Assembly (NCBI GenBank): GCA_027604505.1
Contig: JADIIX010000397.1
Coordinates: 1-10,010 of the forward strand
Reading direction: 5' to 3'
Origin: Gonapodya sp. JEL0774
Taxonomy: Eukaryota > Monoblepharomycota > Monoblepharidomycetes > Monoblepharidales > Gonapodyaceae
DNA: 10,010 bases
The notes below the pieces were generated by a model. The model had not been told where the DNA came from. It saw only the letters and a list, made by a program, of their open reading frames with translations, and made no database searches. A program made the position numbers and the translations under genes. Numbering within the stretch: position 1 is the stretch's first letter; every line of letters begins with the position of its first letter. Of the stretch, positions 1 through 7,666 are shown in pieces.

Positions 1-2737
1 TGTTGTGGATTCGACGGCGACGACGTGCTCCAGCAGCGTGACGGCCTTGCCCACCTGCCCGTTGGCCTGGTACGCCCAAGCGAGTTCGTGCTGCGAGGCG
101 AGGCGGGACGGGTGGTCCTCGGCCAATGTTGTGGATTGGACGGCGACGACGTGCTCCAGCAGCGTGACGGCCTTGCCCACCTGCCCGTTGGCCTGGTACG
201 CCTGAGCGAGTGTGTGCTGCGAGACGAGGCAGTCCGGGTGGTCCTCGGCCAGAACCCGCTCACTGACGGCGACGACGTGCTCCAGCAGCGTGACGGCCTT
301 GCCCACCTGCCCGTTGTCCTGGTACGCGGAAGCGAGTTCGTGCTGCGAGGCGAGGCGGGACGGGTGGTCCTCGGCCAGTTTCAGCGCATCCCGTCTTCCA
401 ATGTCGCATTTCTGGAGCCACATCACGGCTTCTGGCACTTTGCCATCCTTTTTCAAGCATCGTCCGATCCAGAAACAAAGGACGTATCGTTCCGCCAATT
501 CCTTGCCTTCGCTGCTTCCCAGCACTTTAACGGCGTGCGGGAGGTACGCCCTCCACACATCCCTGGCGTCCCAATCGTCTGTTTGAAAAACTGTCGCGAT
601 GTGCTGAATCGCTTCTCTCGTCTTTTGTGCAGTAAGGCCCTGTATGCGAAGCCAGTCTCCAGCCGCCAGATGCACTAACCGGTGGAGGTCATACAGGTCC
701 TGGTCCTTCCGAGGCGACACGAAGGAATAACCAATAAGAGTACCGATAGCATCTTCCATTTTTAGTATTGACTGCGCTGCAGGCAAGATGGATCGAGGAA
801 TTGCCTTGGACTCGATGCACGACATGAAAGACAAGAGATCCGCGGCCAGGGGATCGTTTGTGCGGATCTGGTTGAAGGAGACCAGCCACGTTGTGGCCAC
901 GGCATTGCTCGATCCTGAATAGCGTTGCTTGTTGACGAATTCCTTGCTCAGGAGGTCGGCCACCTCCGAGCTTCGTAAAATGTCAAGATAGCCAGCAATG
1001 GACAGTTGTTTGTTTTTATTCAGATACGCTACCGCCTGAGAGAGTGCCAGTGGCAAACAGGTGAGCTCCTCCAGAAGGTTGTCCACGCTTGCGAAGTCGT
1101 ACAGGAGCTCCTTGCGGATGAGGGACGTCTTAAGTAACTCCTTCGCCTCCTGCTCATCCATGGCGTCTACATCAATGACATCGGCCACCGCCAGCGCAAC
1201 TGCGACCTCTTGAATGCGGGTTGTGTACACGAAGAGCCCCTCCTCGCTCTGTGGAAGGTAGTCTGCGATACCGGGGGCTCCCCCGGACCCGTTTACAAGT
1301 CTCGCATCGTCGGCATTGTCGAGGACGATGAGCCAAACACCTGCCCTCTTCGTACTCAAATGCTGCTTCACAAGGTCCTTGATGTCGTCGTCCTTGTCCG
1401 AACGTATCCCCAGTGTTTTTGCAATCTCCCGGCATGCCTGCTCGAAGCTCTCCATGCTGATAGCAGGTAACCAAAACACAGAGCGCCTTCTGTCCGCCTC
1501 CTTGACCTGGTAAGCAAACTCCAGCGCAACCTGCGTCTTTCCGACCCCGCCGAGGCCGACAAGAGCCATCTGCCGGCATTCCTTGTTGTTGCCTAAGAGT
1601 TTGTGCGCCAACTGTTGAAGTTGAGAGGTGCGGCCCACAAAACGAGGATTCCGCGGAAATGGAATGTACGCTGTAAATTTGCAGATTTGCGTCAGGTCAG
1701 CTCAGTTCCTGTAACACCCACCCGCACCGCGCGTGGCTTGACGGGTGAAAAAGAAAAAGTGACGAACCTCGTGTTCCCGGATCGGTCCTGGGTATCACCA
1801 ACAGGAGTTCCTTGGCGCATGCTGCAGCTGCGCCTGCTGCATAGCCCTGCCAGTTGGAGTTTTTGTGCGAGTCTGCATAGTCACAAATGCCTCGAATCAC
1901 AAGACATGGGAAATGATTCATGAGCCCTGCCGCTTCCATCTCGAAGCACAGGACTCCTCCGAGATCGGTGCTGACTCTGTCCCGTTGCATCCCATCCCTC
2001 ATGTCCTGATTCCCGGATGCAATCAAACCGTAGTGAACCATGGGCTCTTGAAGAGCTCGAGTGGGCCGAAGGAGTTGCCTTTCAGCGCTGCAGGACGTGC
2101 ACGCGTGGCGGCCACGTTCGTGATTATAGCTCGGATGGAACAAGACGTCAGGTCCGGCAGCCTCCCGACGAAAGATCGGAAGGGGAAGAAGCTTCGTCAG
2201 GTGACCCGCAAGGCCATCTTTCTCGGTGACGAGGTTAGCTTGAAGTTGGCTGACAGCATTGAGAAGCAACGGCGGTGGACTGTTGAGGAATCCCTTTCGG
2301 CGGAACCCCTCGTGAGTTGTTTCCCCAAAGTCGTACTGCACCACGCCACCGTGAGTTTCCAAGGGCTGACTGACGACCACATCGCCCAGTCGAATGTCTG
2401 CGTCCGGGCTGGGAACACCGCCTCCGACGCCTACCATGAGACGGAACTGCAGGGAATCGAAGGTCCGGCCGAGGTTGTTCGCAACCGCTGCGGCAGAGCT
2501 GGTCCCGCGATTTCCGGCCGGAAGACAAGCGACGACAACATTGTGTACCCCGATCCGTCCGAAAGAGTAGATGTTTGGGTCGCTCATATCCCGATCGAGT
2601 GGTTGATATTCCTCGTCAAACATTGCCCGGGCAGCCGCGAGCTCGGTCGGGAGAGCGCATATCCACCCAACAGTATACTCGTCGGAACGCAGGCGTCTTG
2701 CCTTGGAGCCATCTGGAGCTGTACAGGGGGTGTGCAT
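1..2737 (-). CDS. Fungal NLR-like protein: PNP / NB-ARC / TPR, C-terminus beyond the window
   Basis: Predicted cytosolic STAND immune-type receptor in two exons, 2737-1768 and 1670-1; at least 880 residues, continuing past the left edge. Residues about 20-320 form a PNP_UDP_1 domain (YTVGWICALP, VGVGGGVPS near 103-110, FEMEAAG near 265-271, ICDYADSHKN near 284-293). NB-ARC follows: NPRFVGR, P-loop GLGGVGKTQ with Lys368, RNBS-A SVFWLPAIS, kinase-2 LIVLD ending at Asp441, VYTTR, CLPLAL with Pro530, then LLSFMSCIE near 602 and the MHD-like YDLHRLVHL around 653. TPRs start near 721. The start is the ATG at 2737, with A at -3; an upstream GTG at 2794 stays open but a stop lies just beyond it and no ATG is available. 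In the family, NB-ARC is the nucleotide switch, TPRs sense, and PNP is the effector. The domain order is a recognised fungal architecture. The specific ligand is unknown. Confidence 0.94.
13..390 (-). repeat. Near-identical 126-base TPR-coding repeats (three units)
   Basis: Units begin at 13, 139 and 265, an exact 126-base (42-codon) period, inside the NLR coding frame. The first 52 bases of all three units are identical, coding GQVGKAVTLLEHVVAV on the minus strand. Units at 13 and 265 also share the next long block, coding EDHPSRLASQHELA. Differences cluster at a few codons: the residue before AYQ is Trp, Gln or Ser, the one after it Ala or Asp, and the linker after AV varies. A more diverged TPR unit precedes them at about 391-480. 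The 42-residue period is that of the kinesin-light-chain/NPHP3 type of TPR. The array runs off the window, so the copy number is unknown. Confidence 0.93.
1671..1767 (-). other. Intron in the NLR gene (97 bases, phase 1)
   Basis: The PNP frame and the NB-ARC frame differ, so splicing is needed. The donor is CGAG/GTTCGT after 1768 and the acceptor ATTTACAG/CG before 1670. Two CTGAC branch-point-like sequences lie about 20-25 bases upstream of the acceptor. Joining gives a split codon G|CG (Ala324) and runs straight from the PNP end into YIPFPRNPRFVGR, the usual lead-in to NB-ARC. Without splicing the NB-ARC frame meets a TGA within the intron. Confidence 0.8.
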
Positions 2738-3026
2738 GGTAAGTTGACAAGTGTGATCCGGAGAAACACTGTGTTCAGGGATCACCTCCTGCACGCCTGT
2801 CCGACATTCAATTCAGTTCTTTGAGGTAAGGAAAGAGATTTCTTTGGGGGTTTTGGTCGACAAAGCCCTCCAACAGTGCTGCTGGACAATCTTGTGGGTT
2901 GCAGGGCAAGGTCCGCCACCTCGCCCTGAGAGGGGCAACCCTGGCTGGGTCTTCCCCGATTGGGCAACATTCAATGTATCGCTACCGGTGAGCAAGGCAC
3001 ACTCAGTGTATTTGTATCACTTCTTT

Positions 3027-3050
3027 TTGTTAAACCCAGTGCTTTAACAA
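3027..3050. repeat. Short inverted repeat (8-base arms, 8-base loop)
   Basis: TTGTTAAA, then eight bases CCCAGTGC, then TTTAACAA. The arms are perfectly complementary. It lies roughly 110-130 bases downstream of the kinase-PNP stop on the minus strand, so it could sit in the 3' UTR of that gene or in the promoter of the NLR gene. It is short enough to be chance. Confidence 0.4.
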
Positions 3051-3083
3051 CACAAATGAATTGCAAGGTAGTGCCACCACCCA

Positions 3084-3112
3084 AGTCAGTCAGTCAGCCA
3101 GCCAGCTAGCCA
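3084..3112. repeat. Tetranucleotide microsatellite, AGTC drifting into AGCC
   Basis: Three AGTC copies pass into AGCC copies and then AGCTAGCC. It is a simple slippage-type repeat in the non-coding gap between the two immune-receptor-like genes, with no obvious role. Confidence 0.85.
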
Positions 3113-3158
3113 TCCTCACATGAGAGATGCATGATTTTTGAGAGCAGGAAAGAGAGCT

Positions 3159-4081
3159 TCAACCACTCCGACGAGCTGATGGCTGTATCACAGATAACAT
3201 CTCTTTGGCGCAAGCAGCTGCGGTTGCGGCAGCGTACCCCTGCCACTTTTGATTCTTGTGCGAGTCCGCGTAGTCGCAGATACCCCGAATCACGAGGCAG
3301 GGAAAGTTGGACATCAGCCCCGCCGCCTCCGTCTCGAAGCACAGAATGCCTCCAAGCTCCTTGCTCGTTGCATCTCGTTGGGCCGCGTCACCCATCACTC
3401 GGCTGCCCGAAGCGATGGTACCGTAGTGAACGACCGGCTCTTCGTCTTGTCGAGGTGATCGCAAAACCTGTTGGCATGGTCGCTGCGTAGGTCCAGGGGC
3501 GTGGTTGCATGTCGCATCAAATAGTATATCCTTCCCCGTCGCAGCGCGAGAGAACGCTCGGAGACGAGTCAGCTTGGCGATATGATCCGCAAGGCTGTTT
3601 TCTCCCACGAGTTGGCTGGCCCGAAGGTGGGTGACCGCATTGAGTAGCATCCGTGGCGGGCTGTCGAGGTGTCCAGTTCTATGGAACCCACTCGAAGTCA
3701 ACTGACCGCTGTCAAACTGAACCACACCGCCGTGCGTTCCAAAGGGCATACTAACGACGACATCTCCCAGTCGGATGTCTGCGTCCTCACTGGGGACCCC
3801 GCTTCCGATGCCCACCATGAGACCAAACTCCACCGACGTGAATGTCCGCATGAGCTGCGCCGCGACAGTCGCAGCGGAACTTCCTCCTGTCATGCCAGCT
3901 GGAAGACGCGCGAGGATGACATTGTGCACCCCGATTCGGCCGAACGAGTAAATATTGCCATCACCGGCAATCCGGTCAAGGGCAGGATGCTTTTCATCCA
4001 AGAGTGCAGTTGCGGCAGCCAACTCAATGGAAAGGGCACATATCCATCCGACAGTGTACTGGTCGGGCCGAAGTGGTTGAG
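3159..4081 (-). other. Exon 5 of the fusion: second PNP_UDP_1 domain
   Basis: Complete PNP-like domain, strongly similar along its length to the one in the neighbouring NLR: YTVGWICALS, IYSFGRIGVHNV, DADIRLGDVVVS, VIRGICDYADSHKN. It differs at two motif positions (VGIGSG for VGVGGG, FETEAAG for FEMEAAG); the Glu after Thr is kept. It stops with TGA at 3159 just where the NLR copy passes into NB-ARC. The frame has no ATG before the domain: the nearest upstream possible start is a TTG at 4088 with a TAA a few codons earlier, and the first internal ATG is about 65 codons in. This argues that it is a spliced-on exon or a broken gene rather than a free-standing gene. A truncated relic of a duplicated NLR is the alternative. 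Confidence 0.85.
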
Positions 4082-6146
4082 CTACCAACGAAAACGGATC
4101 TTTTTACCATCGTCGAACTCAAAACTTCAAAAAGAATTTATGGTCTACCTCTGGCAGCAATATTTGGTGCCGTGCCCGGTGGTACTTCCGCCTCTGTATG
4201 AGCAGGCGCTACCATGTGCCGATGCGGACCGGGGTTCCATGTGTTGGCAGTTGCAACCCCTTGCTCGAAATGTCTTGCCGGTACCGGTGATGGTTGCTGC
4301 GAAGTGGTTGCAGAGGGAGCGAGAACAGAATCGACATGCGCTGGTGCTACCTGGAGCCTGGGAGGCGGTTCGGGATCGGTCAACTGGGGGAAATGGTTTT
4401 TGAGGTCTTTCACAATTTCCGCGAAAGTTGGACGCTGTTCAGGAAGTGGGTCCCAGCAGCGCTTGACAAGTTTCTTGACTGGTTCTGGCATTGGAACGGC
4501 AGCCATTCTCTGCGTCTCTGACAGGTTCTCCAGGTCCTCATATGTGTCAATGTCAGGCCGATCTCCGCTCAAAATGCAATGGACAATGGAACCTTCCATT
4601 GCAGTGAAGAAGGGAATCTGGAGCGTATACATCTCGTAGAGGGTCATCGCAAAAGCATGCACATCCACCTTTGCAGACAACTTTGGTTTTCTGCCAAAGA
4701 GTTCGGGCGCCATCCAATTTGTCGTTCCGCGGCGTGCTTCTTTGCTGAGAGTCGAAACTTGGGATGCTATAACCGCGAAGCCAAAGTCTGCAACAAGAGC
4801 ATGGCCCATATCATCCACTAGAACATTGAGCGCCTTGAGGTCGCAGTGAAGGACTCCTTTTGTGTGGAGGTGTTGCATGGCATTCGCAATGTCGAAAATG
4901 AGATCGATGCGGTCTGCACGCGGATTCTTCGTCAAATACGTGAGGAGATCGCCGTTGCGCATATAAGGCGATACCATGAATGGCGGTGTGGCCCGGAGAT
5001 TTGCTCCGAAGAGTTGTATGATGTTGGGGTGGCGAAGACGGTACCAGCGTTCCACCTCGTTATGAACAAGCTGATAGTGAGTAGAACAAGGTGAGATGTT
5101 GGTACAATGACGGGCCGAAAAGGACAATTGCCCCACTCACCGCTTTTAAGTTTTCGGGTGGATGTTCCACTAGCAAGTACTTTATGGCAACGCGACGAGT
5201 TCCTCCCCATGTCCCGAGATACACCTTACCGAATCCACCTGCTGCAAATGGAGTGCTGTTGCGTGCAACATCCTGTTCCGGGATATGCCATTCTTCATCG
5301 GCCAAGTATTGACCCGATATACGTGAAATAGAGGTCCGGGCCTTGCCGAGAAGATCACGTTCGTTCGGACTGGGCGAACCAACATTGAGGGTTGCTTGTA
5401 TTCCTCTCAAGATCTCCAAAACGTGCTGGCCCTGACTGTTTGTAACCTCCAGTGTTGCGAGGATGGTTGCGTCGTTCTTCAGCAACTGGTCCAGCGCATT
5501 CTGCGCGGTAACTTCCTCAGCTTGCCGGTCTGCCTTGTTCTCGGCGGCCCAGCTGTCGAGGTTCAGCGTAGCCGTAAGCTATCAACAAAACATTCGTTAA
5601 GTTGGTCATGGAGCTTTTCGAAAAAAATTTGATGTTGTTCCACGAACCTGAAAGTCATTTACCATAGACTGAAGTCTATTGTCGTACTCTTCAAGTTCCT
5701 TTCGTGTAGCGCTGCTGTTGAGTACGCGGTACCACTTTGGCTTCCCTTTGACCGTCTCGAGGAACTTGGCAACCTCCATGAGAAACCTGGAGACGAGGAA
5801 CAGATATTAGAAATCGTATTCGATTTTCTTCAGAACAAACTCACTCAGTGAACTTCTTGGCATGGGTTTGGAGAGGTTCTCGAATGTCCTTGTTTCCAGG
5901 GTCCATTCGGCTGGCGATGGCTTGGACGAGCAAGGCACAGCGGCTGGCAAGACGCACGACGAGCTCTTTGTTGTCCTTAAAGTCCTTTGACAGAGTGTAG
6001 ACAGCGCGGAGAGCCTCAGCGCAGGTTCCAAACACCGGGATGTTAGTGAGGTTGGAGACGACATTCAGGACGGTAACGACGCCATCGAGCAGGTTATTGA
6101 CAAACACGGGATCGACTGCATTCGAACCATCCACGCAGGCCTCCAT
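3159..6146 (-). CDS. MLKL-like helical domain + TKL kinase + PNP domain fusion
   Basis: Preferred model of five exons: 6146-5845, 5786-5648, 5578-5141, 5070-4149 and 4081-3159, giving 907 residues with every junction in phase. The ATG at 6146 has A at -3 and G at +4. Residues about 10-150 form an amphipathic helical N-terminus resembling the MLKL_NTD/HeLo-type four-helix bundle, followed by a linker helix. The kinase spans about 255-525: glycine loop AAGGFGKVY, VAIK Lys280, helix-C Glu298, catalytic HCDLKALN with Asp370 and Asn375, DFG 388-390, APE 414-416. Cys replaces the HRD Arg, so it is a non-RD kinase with catalytic residues retained. A Pro/Ala-rich linker (about 525-600) leads to a PNP domain (602-907; FETEAAG near 849, ICDYADSHKN near 868). 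By family it would be a signalling or cell-death protein. If the last intron is not spliced, the kinase ends at the TAA at 4138 (603 residues). Confidence 0.78.
4082..4148 (-). other. Proposed 67-base intron joining kinase to PNP (phase 1)
   Basis: Donor AGAG/GTAGAC after 4149 and acceptor TTCGTTGGTAG/CTC before 4081. It removes the kinase TAA at 4138 and the TAA upstream of the PNP domain. The split codon G|CT gives Ala601. Length and phase behaviour match the other introns of this gene (58, 69, 70 bases). The donor is weaker than GTGAGT, and no splicing can be observed here. Confidence 0.6.
5071..5140 (-). other. Intron in the kinase domain (70 bases, phase 0)
   Basis: Donor AAAAGCG/GTGAGT after 5141, acceptor TCACTATCAG/CTT before 5070. 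It falls between beta-3 (VAIK) and helix C, joining PPENLKA to LVHNEVERWYRLRHPN, which is the normal kinase order. Read-through gives unrelated sequence. Confidence 0.9.
5579..5647 (-). other. Intron between helical domain and linker helix (69 bases, phase 0)
   Basis: Donor TTTCAG/GTTCGT after 5648, acceptor TTTGTTGATAG/CTT before 5578. CTTAAC, a branch-point-like sequence, lies near the 3' end. The joined protein reads NDFQ-LTATLNLDSW. The GTTCGT donor is the same as in the NLR gene. Confidence 0.82.
5787..5844 (-). other. First intron of the kinase gene (58 bases, phase 2)
   Basis: Donor TTCACTGA/GTGAGT after 5845, acceptor CGTCTCCAG/GTT before 5786, with a CTAAT branch-point-like sequence. 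The split codon GA|G gives Glu101, joining HAKKFTE to FLMEVAKFLETVKG. Without splicing the frame stops at TGA across the donor. Confidence 0.88.
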
Positions 6147-6942
6147 CGTCCTACTTTTCGGGGAAACTCTAGGGTGGTGAAGGTGGTGGTTCAGCCAGCC
6201 ACCAAAGCTTTGGTCACAGCCATTTGAAGGCCAAGGACCACGTACCAACCAAAACCGAGGCGGAGACGAGCTGCGCATACCCAGCCAGTCCAGACCGAGC
6301 CAGGAGTGACCAGGCACACTTGGAAAGGGGCTGTGCACACACGAAGGCGGCGCCGGGCTCACCTTCCATCTGCCAAGCACACAGAGAGGGGGTGTGACGG
6401 TGGCCCTGGTTTGAGAATACAGTTGCTCCAGCTGCTCCTGGAATCAACTCATAGGGAAAGATCTAGACCTACCCGTCACGGAGTCACAAAAGGGTGCGTA
6501 TTTTTCGGAATGCTATGGTTTTAACAGAAAAATGGGGCAGTAAGCGCACCACTCGAATGTCGTACATTACGCCGCATGCTGCCACAATTCTTTTTCTCTT
6601 TCGAGATGGAAGGCAGTGTCGAAAACAGACCGTACTTCAGGTGGCCCAGCTGTGGATCAGGCGAAAGCGAGTGTCAAGAGACAAATTGTCCCCGCTATCA
6701 GCAATGGCTTTCCAAACACATTCAGTCTCGACCATCTGGGACAAAGTATTCTCCGAAACTTCCGCGTTCGGACGTTTGGTGAGCAGATTGGGCAGTCCTC
6801 ACGTCACAACCAGCATCTCTTAAATCATTTCTGCCTCTCTGGACGACGAAACTGCTGATCAGTACATCATGTTACCGTTCGCGAAAATCAACCAAGGAAG
6901 AAAAAGCGCAGATCCCCCGGTATATTTTTCCGAGTTTATATA
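6147..6942. other. Intergenic region between divergent kinase and AlkB genes
   Basis: About 800 bases with no gene I can support. Promoters for the minus-strand kinase gene and the plus-strand dioxygenase should lie here. A 68-codon plus-strand frame at 6576-6782 contains three Cys (SCGSGESECQETNC) and ends at a stop; overlapping frames of similar length exist and none looks conserved. Base composition turns visibly AT-richer from about 6830 toward the dioxygenase gene. Confidence 0.6.
6931..6942 (+). promoter_or_regulatory. AT-rich TATA-like stretch directly before the dioxygenase ATG
   Basis: GAGTTTATATA runs straight into the ATG at 6943, and GGTATATTTTT lies about 15 bases further up. 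A TATA box this close to the start codon would be unusual for a host polymerase II gene, but very short AT-rich promoters are common in large DNA viruses. Alternatively this is only an AT-rich 5' leader. Confidence 0.35.
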
Positions 6943-7551
6943 ATGATAATGGCAAAAATATTGAAAAGAGAACTACCTTGTGGTGTCTCGTTGGATCAAG
7001 GCATTTTGCCTATGGAACTTCACGCAAGCAAGGAGAAGTTTGAAATCTTATGGTCACTGAAACCACCAAAGTATGGCCACGTTGTTATTCAGGGACGTTC
7101 CATACCAACTCCAAGATATTTCCAAAATTACAACAAATCGTATTATTTCTCCGGATTGAGTCACAGTGCAATGCCAACTCCTGACACTCTGCAACCATAC
7201 ATCGATTGGGCGAACACACTACCTGAGTACAGACATTACGGAAAGTTTGATCAAATATTGGCAAACTGGTACATCAATGGAAGTCATTACATCGGACCAC
7301 ATTCCGATTCTACAATAAACGTAATACCAAGAAGTCCGATACTTTCCATCAGTCTGGGAGTGACAAGAATGTTTAGAATTCGAGATAAGAAGTCGAAAAT
7401 GATTCTCAAAGACGTTGAAGTGAAAAACAATACCTATAGTGTCATGTGTGGCGATTTTCAGAACAAATGCACACATGAGATCGTAAAGTCTAAGAGAGTA
7501 AATGGACCTCGAATGAGCATCACATTGCGGATGTCGCTCGACCAGTCCTGA
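6943..7551 (+). CDS. AlkB-like 2-oxoglutarate/Fe(II)-dependent dioxygenase
   Basis: Intronless 202-residue protein. Members of this family oxidise alkyl groups on nucleic-acid bases, using 2-oxoglutarate, O2 and Fe(II), typically as repair of 1-methyladenine and 3-methylcytosine; some act on RNA. The full active-site signature is visible: iron ligands His120 and Asp122 in GPHSDS and His178 in CTHEI, plus the 2-oxoglutarate-binding RMSITLR with Arg190 and Arg196. ANWYINGSHYIGPHSD matches the AlkB core strand order, and PTPRY near 56 fits the substrate-lid region. The size equals a minimal AlkB core. ATG at 6943, or a second in-frame ATG at 6949, are both possible starts. Codon use is much AT-richer than in the GC-rich receptor genes to the left, and a convergent coding-like frame ends three bases after its stop. 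Both suggest a viral or otherwise acquired origin; the substrate is not predictable. Confidence 0.9.
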   Translation: MIMAKILKRELPCGVSLDQGILPMELHASKEKFEILWSLKPPKYGHVVIQGRSIPTPRYFQNYNKSYYFSGLSHSAMPTPDTLQPYIDWANTLPEYRHYGKFDQILANWYINGSHYIGPHSDSTINVIPRSPILSISLGVTRMFRIRDKKSKMILKDVEVKNNTYSVMCGDFQNKCTHEIVKSKRVNGPRMSITLRMSLDQS

Positions 7552-7554
7552 TCA

Positions 7555-7665
7555 TTATCTTTCAATGTTTTTCATGAGTTGTTCCTGCTGGCTCACAAAA
7601 CGGTATGTGTCCAAGTTGTAAACGGGGGTGTCGACGAAGGCAGCGGTTTTTCTAGATGCGATTCC
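7555..7665 (-). pseudogene. 3' remnant of an unidentified gene, cut by the repeat array
   Basis: On the minus strand about 30 codons read AAFVDTPVYNLDTYRF, then VSQQEQLMKNIER, and stop at TAA (7557-7555), only three bases from the convergent dioxygenase stop. The composition looks protein-coding. Upstream the frame runs directly into the left minisatellite; the frame reaches an ATG at 7692 within the repeat (45 codons in all), which is unlikely to be a true start. I do not recognise the family. It may be the tail of a gene whose body was displaced by repeat growth or rearrangement, or simply a chance open frame. Confidence 0.4.
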
Positions 7666-7666
7666 A

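Larger units (their letters stand above)
2738..3158. other. Intergenic region: upstream of the NLR gene, downstream of the kinase-PNP gene
   Basis: No supported gene. It must hold the NLR promoter (minus strand) and the 3' end of the kinase-PNP transcript. I see no clear TATA box or AATAAA signal. Contents worth noting are a degenerate tetranucleotide run at 3084-3112 and a perfect 8-base AT-rich inverted repeat at 3027-3050. Short minus-strand frames of about 60 codons around 2782-2995 start without good evidence and resemble nothing. Confidence 0.6.

Noticed and set aside
25-678. Plus-strand 217-codon frame with internal repeats
   Set aside because: It is the exact antisense of the TPR-coding frame; its repetition is inherited from the TPR units.
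1865-2824. Long plus-strand frame of 319 codons
   Set aside because: It is antisense to the NLR PNP exon, whose minus-strand translation matches a well-known family end to end; the plus frame resembles nothing.
3159-4088. PNP as an independent 309-residue gene starting at 4088
   Set aside because: The codon at 4088 is TTG, a TAA lies a few codons upstream, and no ATG precedes the domain, so a free-standing gene would lose its N-terminus. The spliced fusion is preferred.
3669-4403. Plus-strand frame of 244 codons
   Set aside because: It is antisense to the second PNP exon and the kinase tail, crossing the proposed intron; there is no recognisable protein.
6147-6380. N-terminal extension of the kinase gene up to a GTG at 6380
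   Set aside because: The extra residues are low in helical character and the GTG is not a likely eukaryotic start; the ATG at 6146 has a strong context and begins the helical domain.
6494-6858. Overlapping plus-strand frames before the dioxygenase gene, one with a Cys-rich stretch
   Set aside because: Three frames of similar length overlap with no recognisable domain, and no splice arrangement linking any of them to the dioxygenase is convincing.
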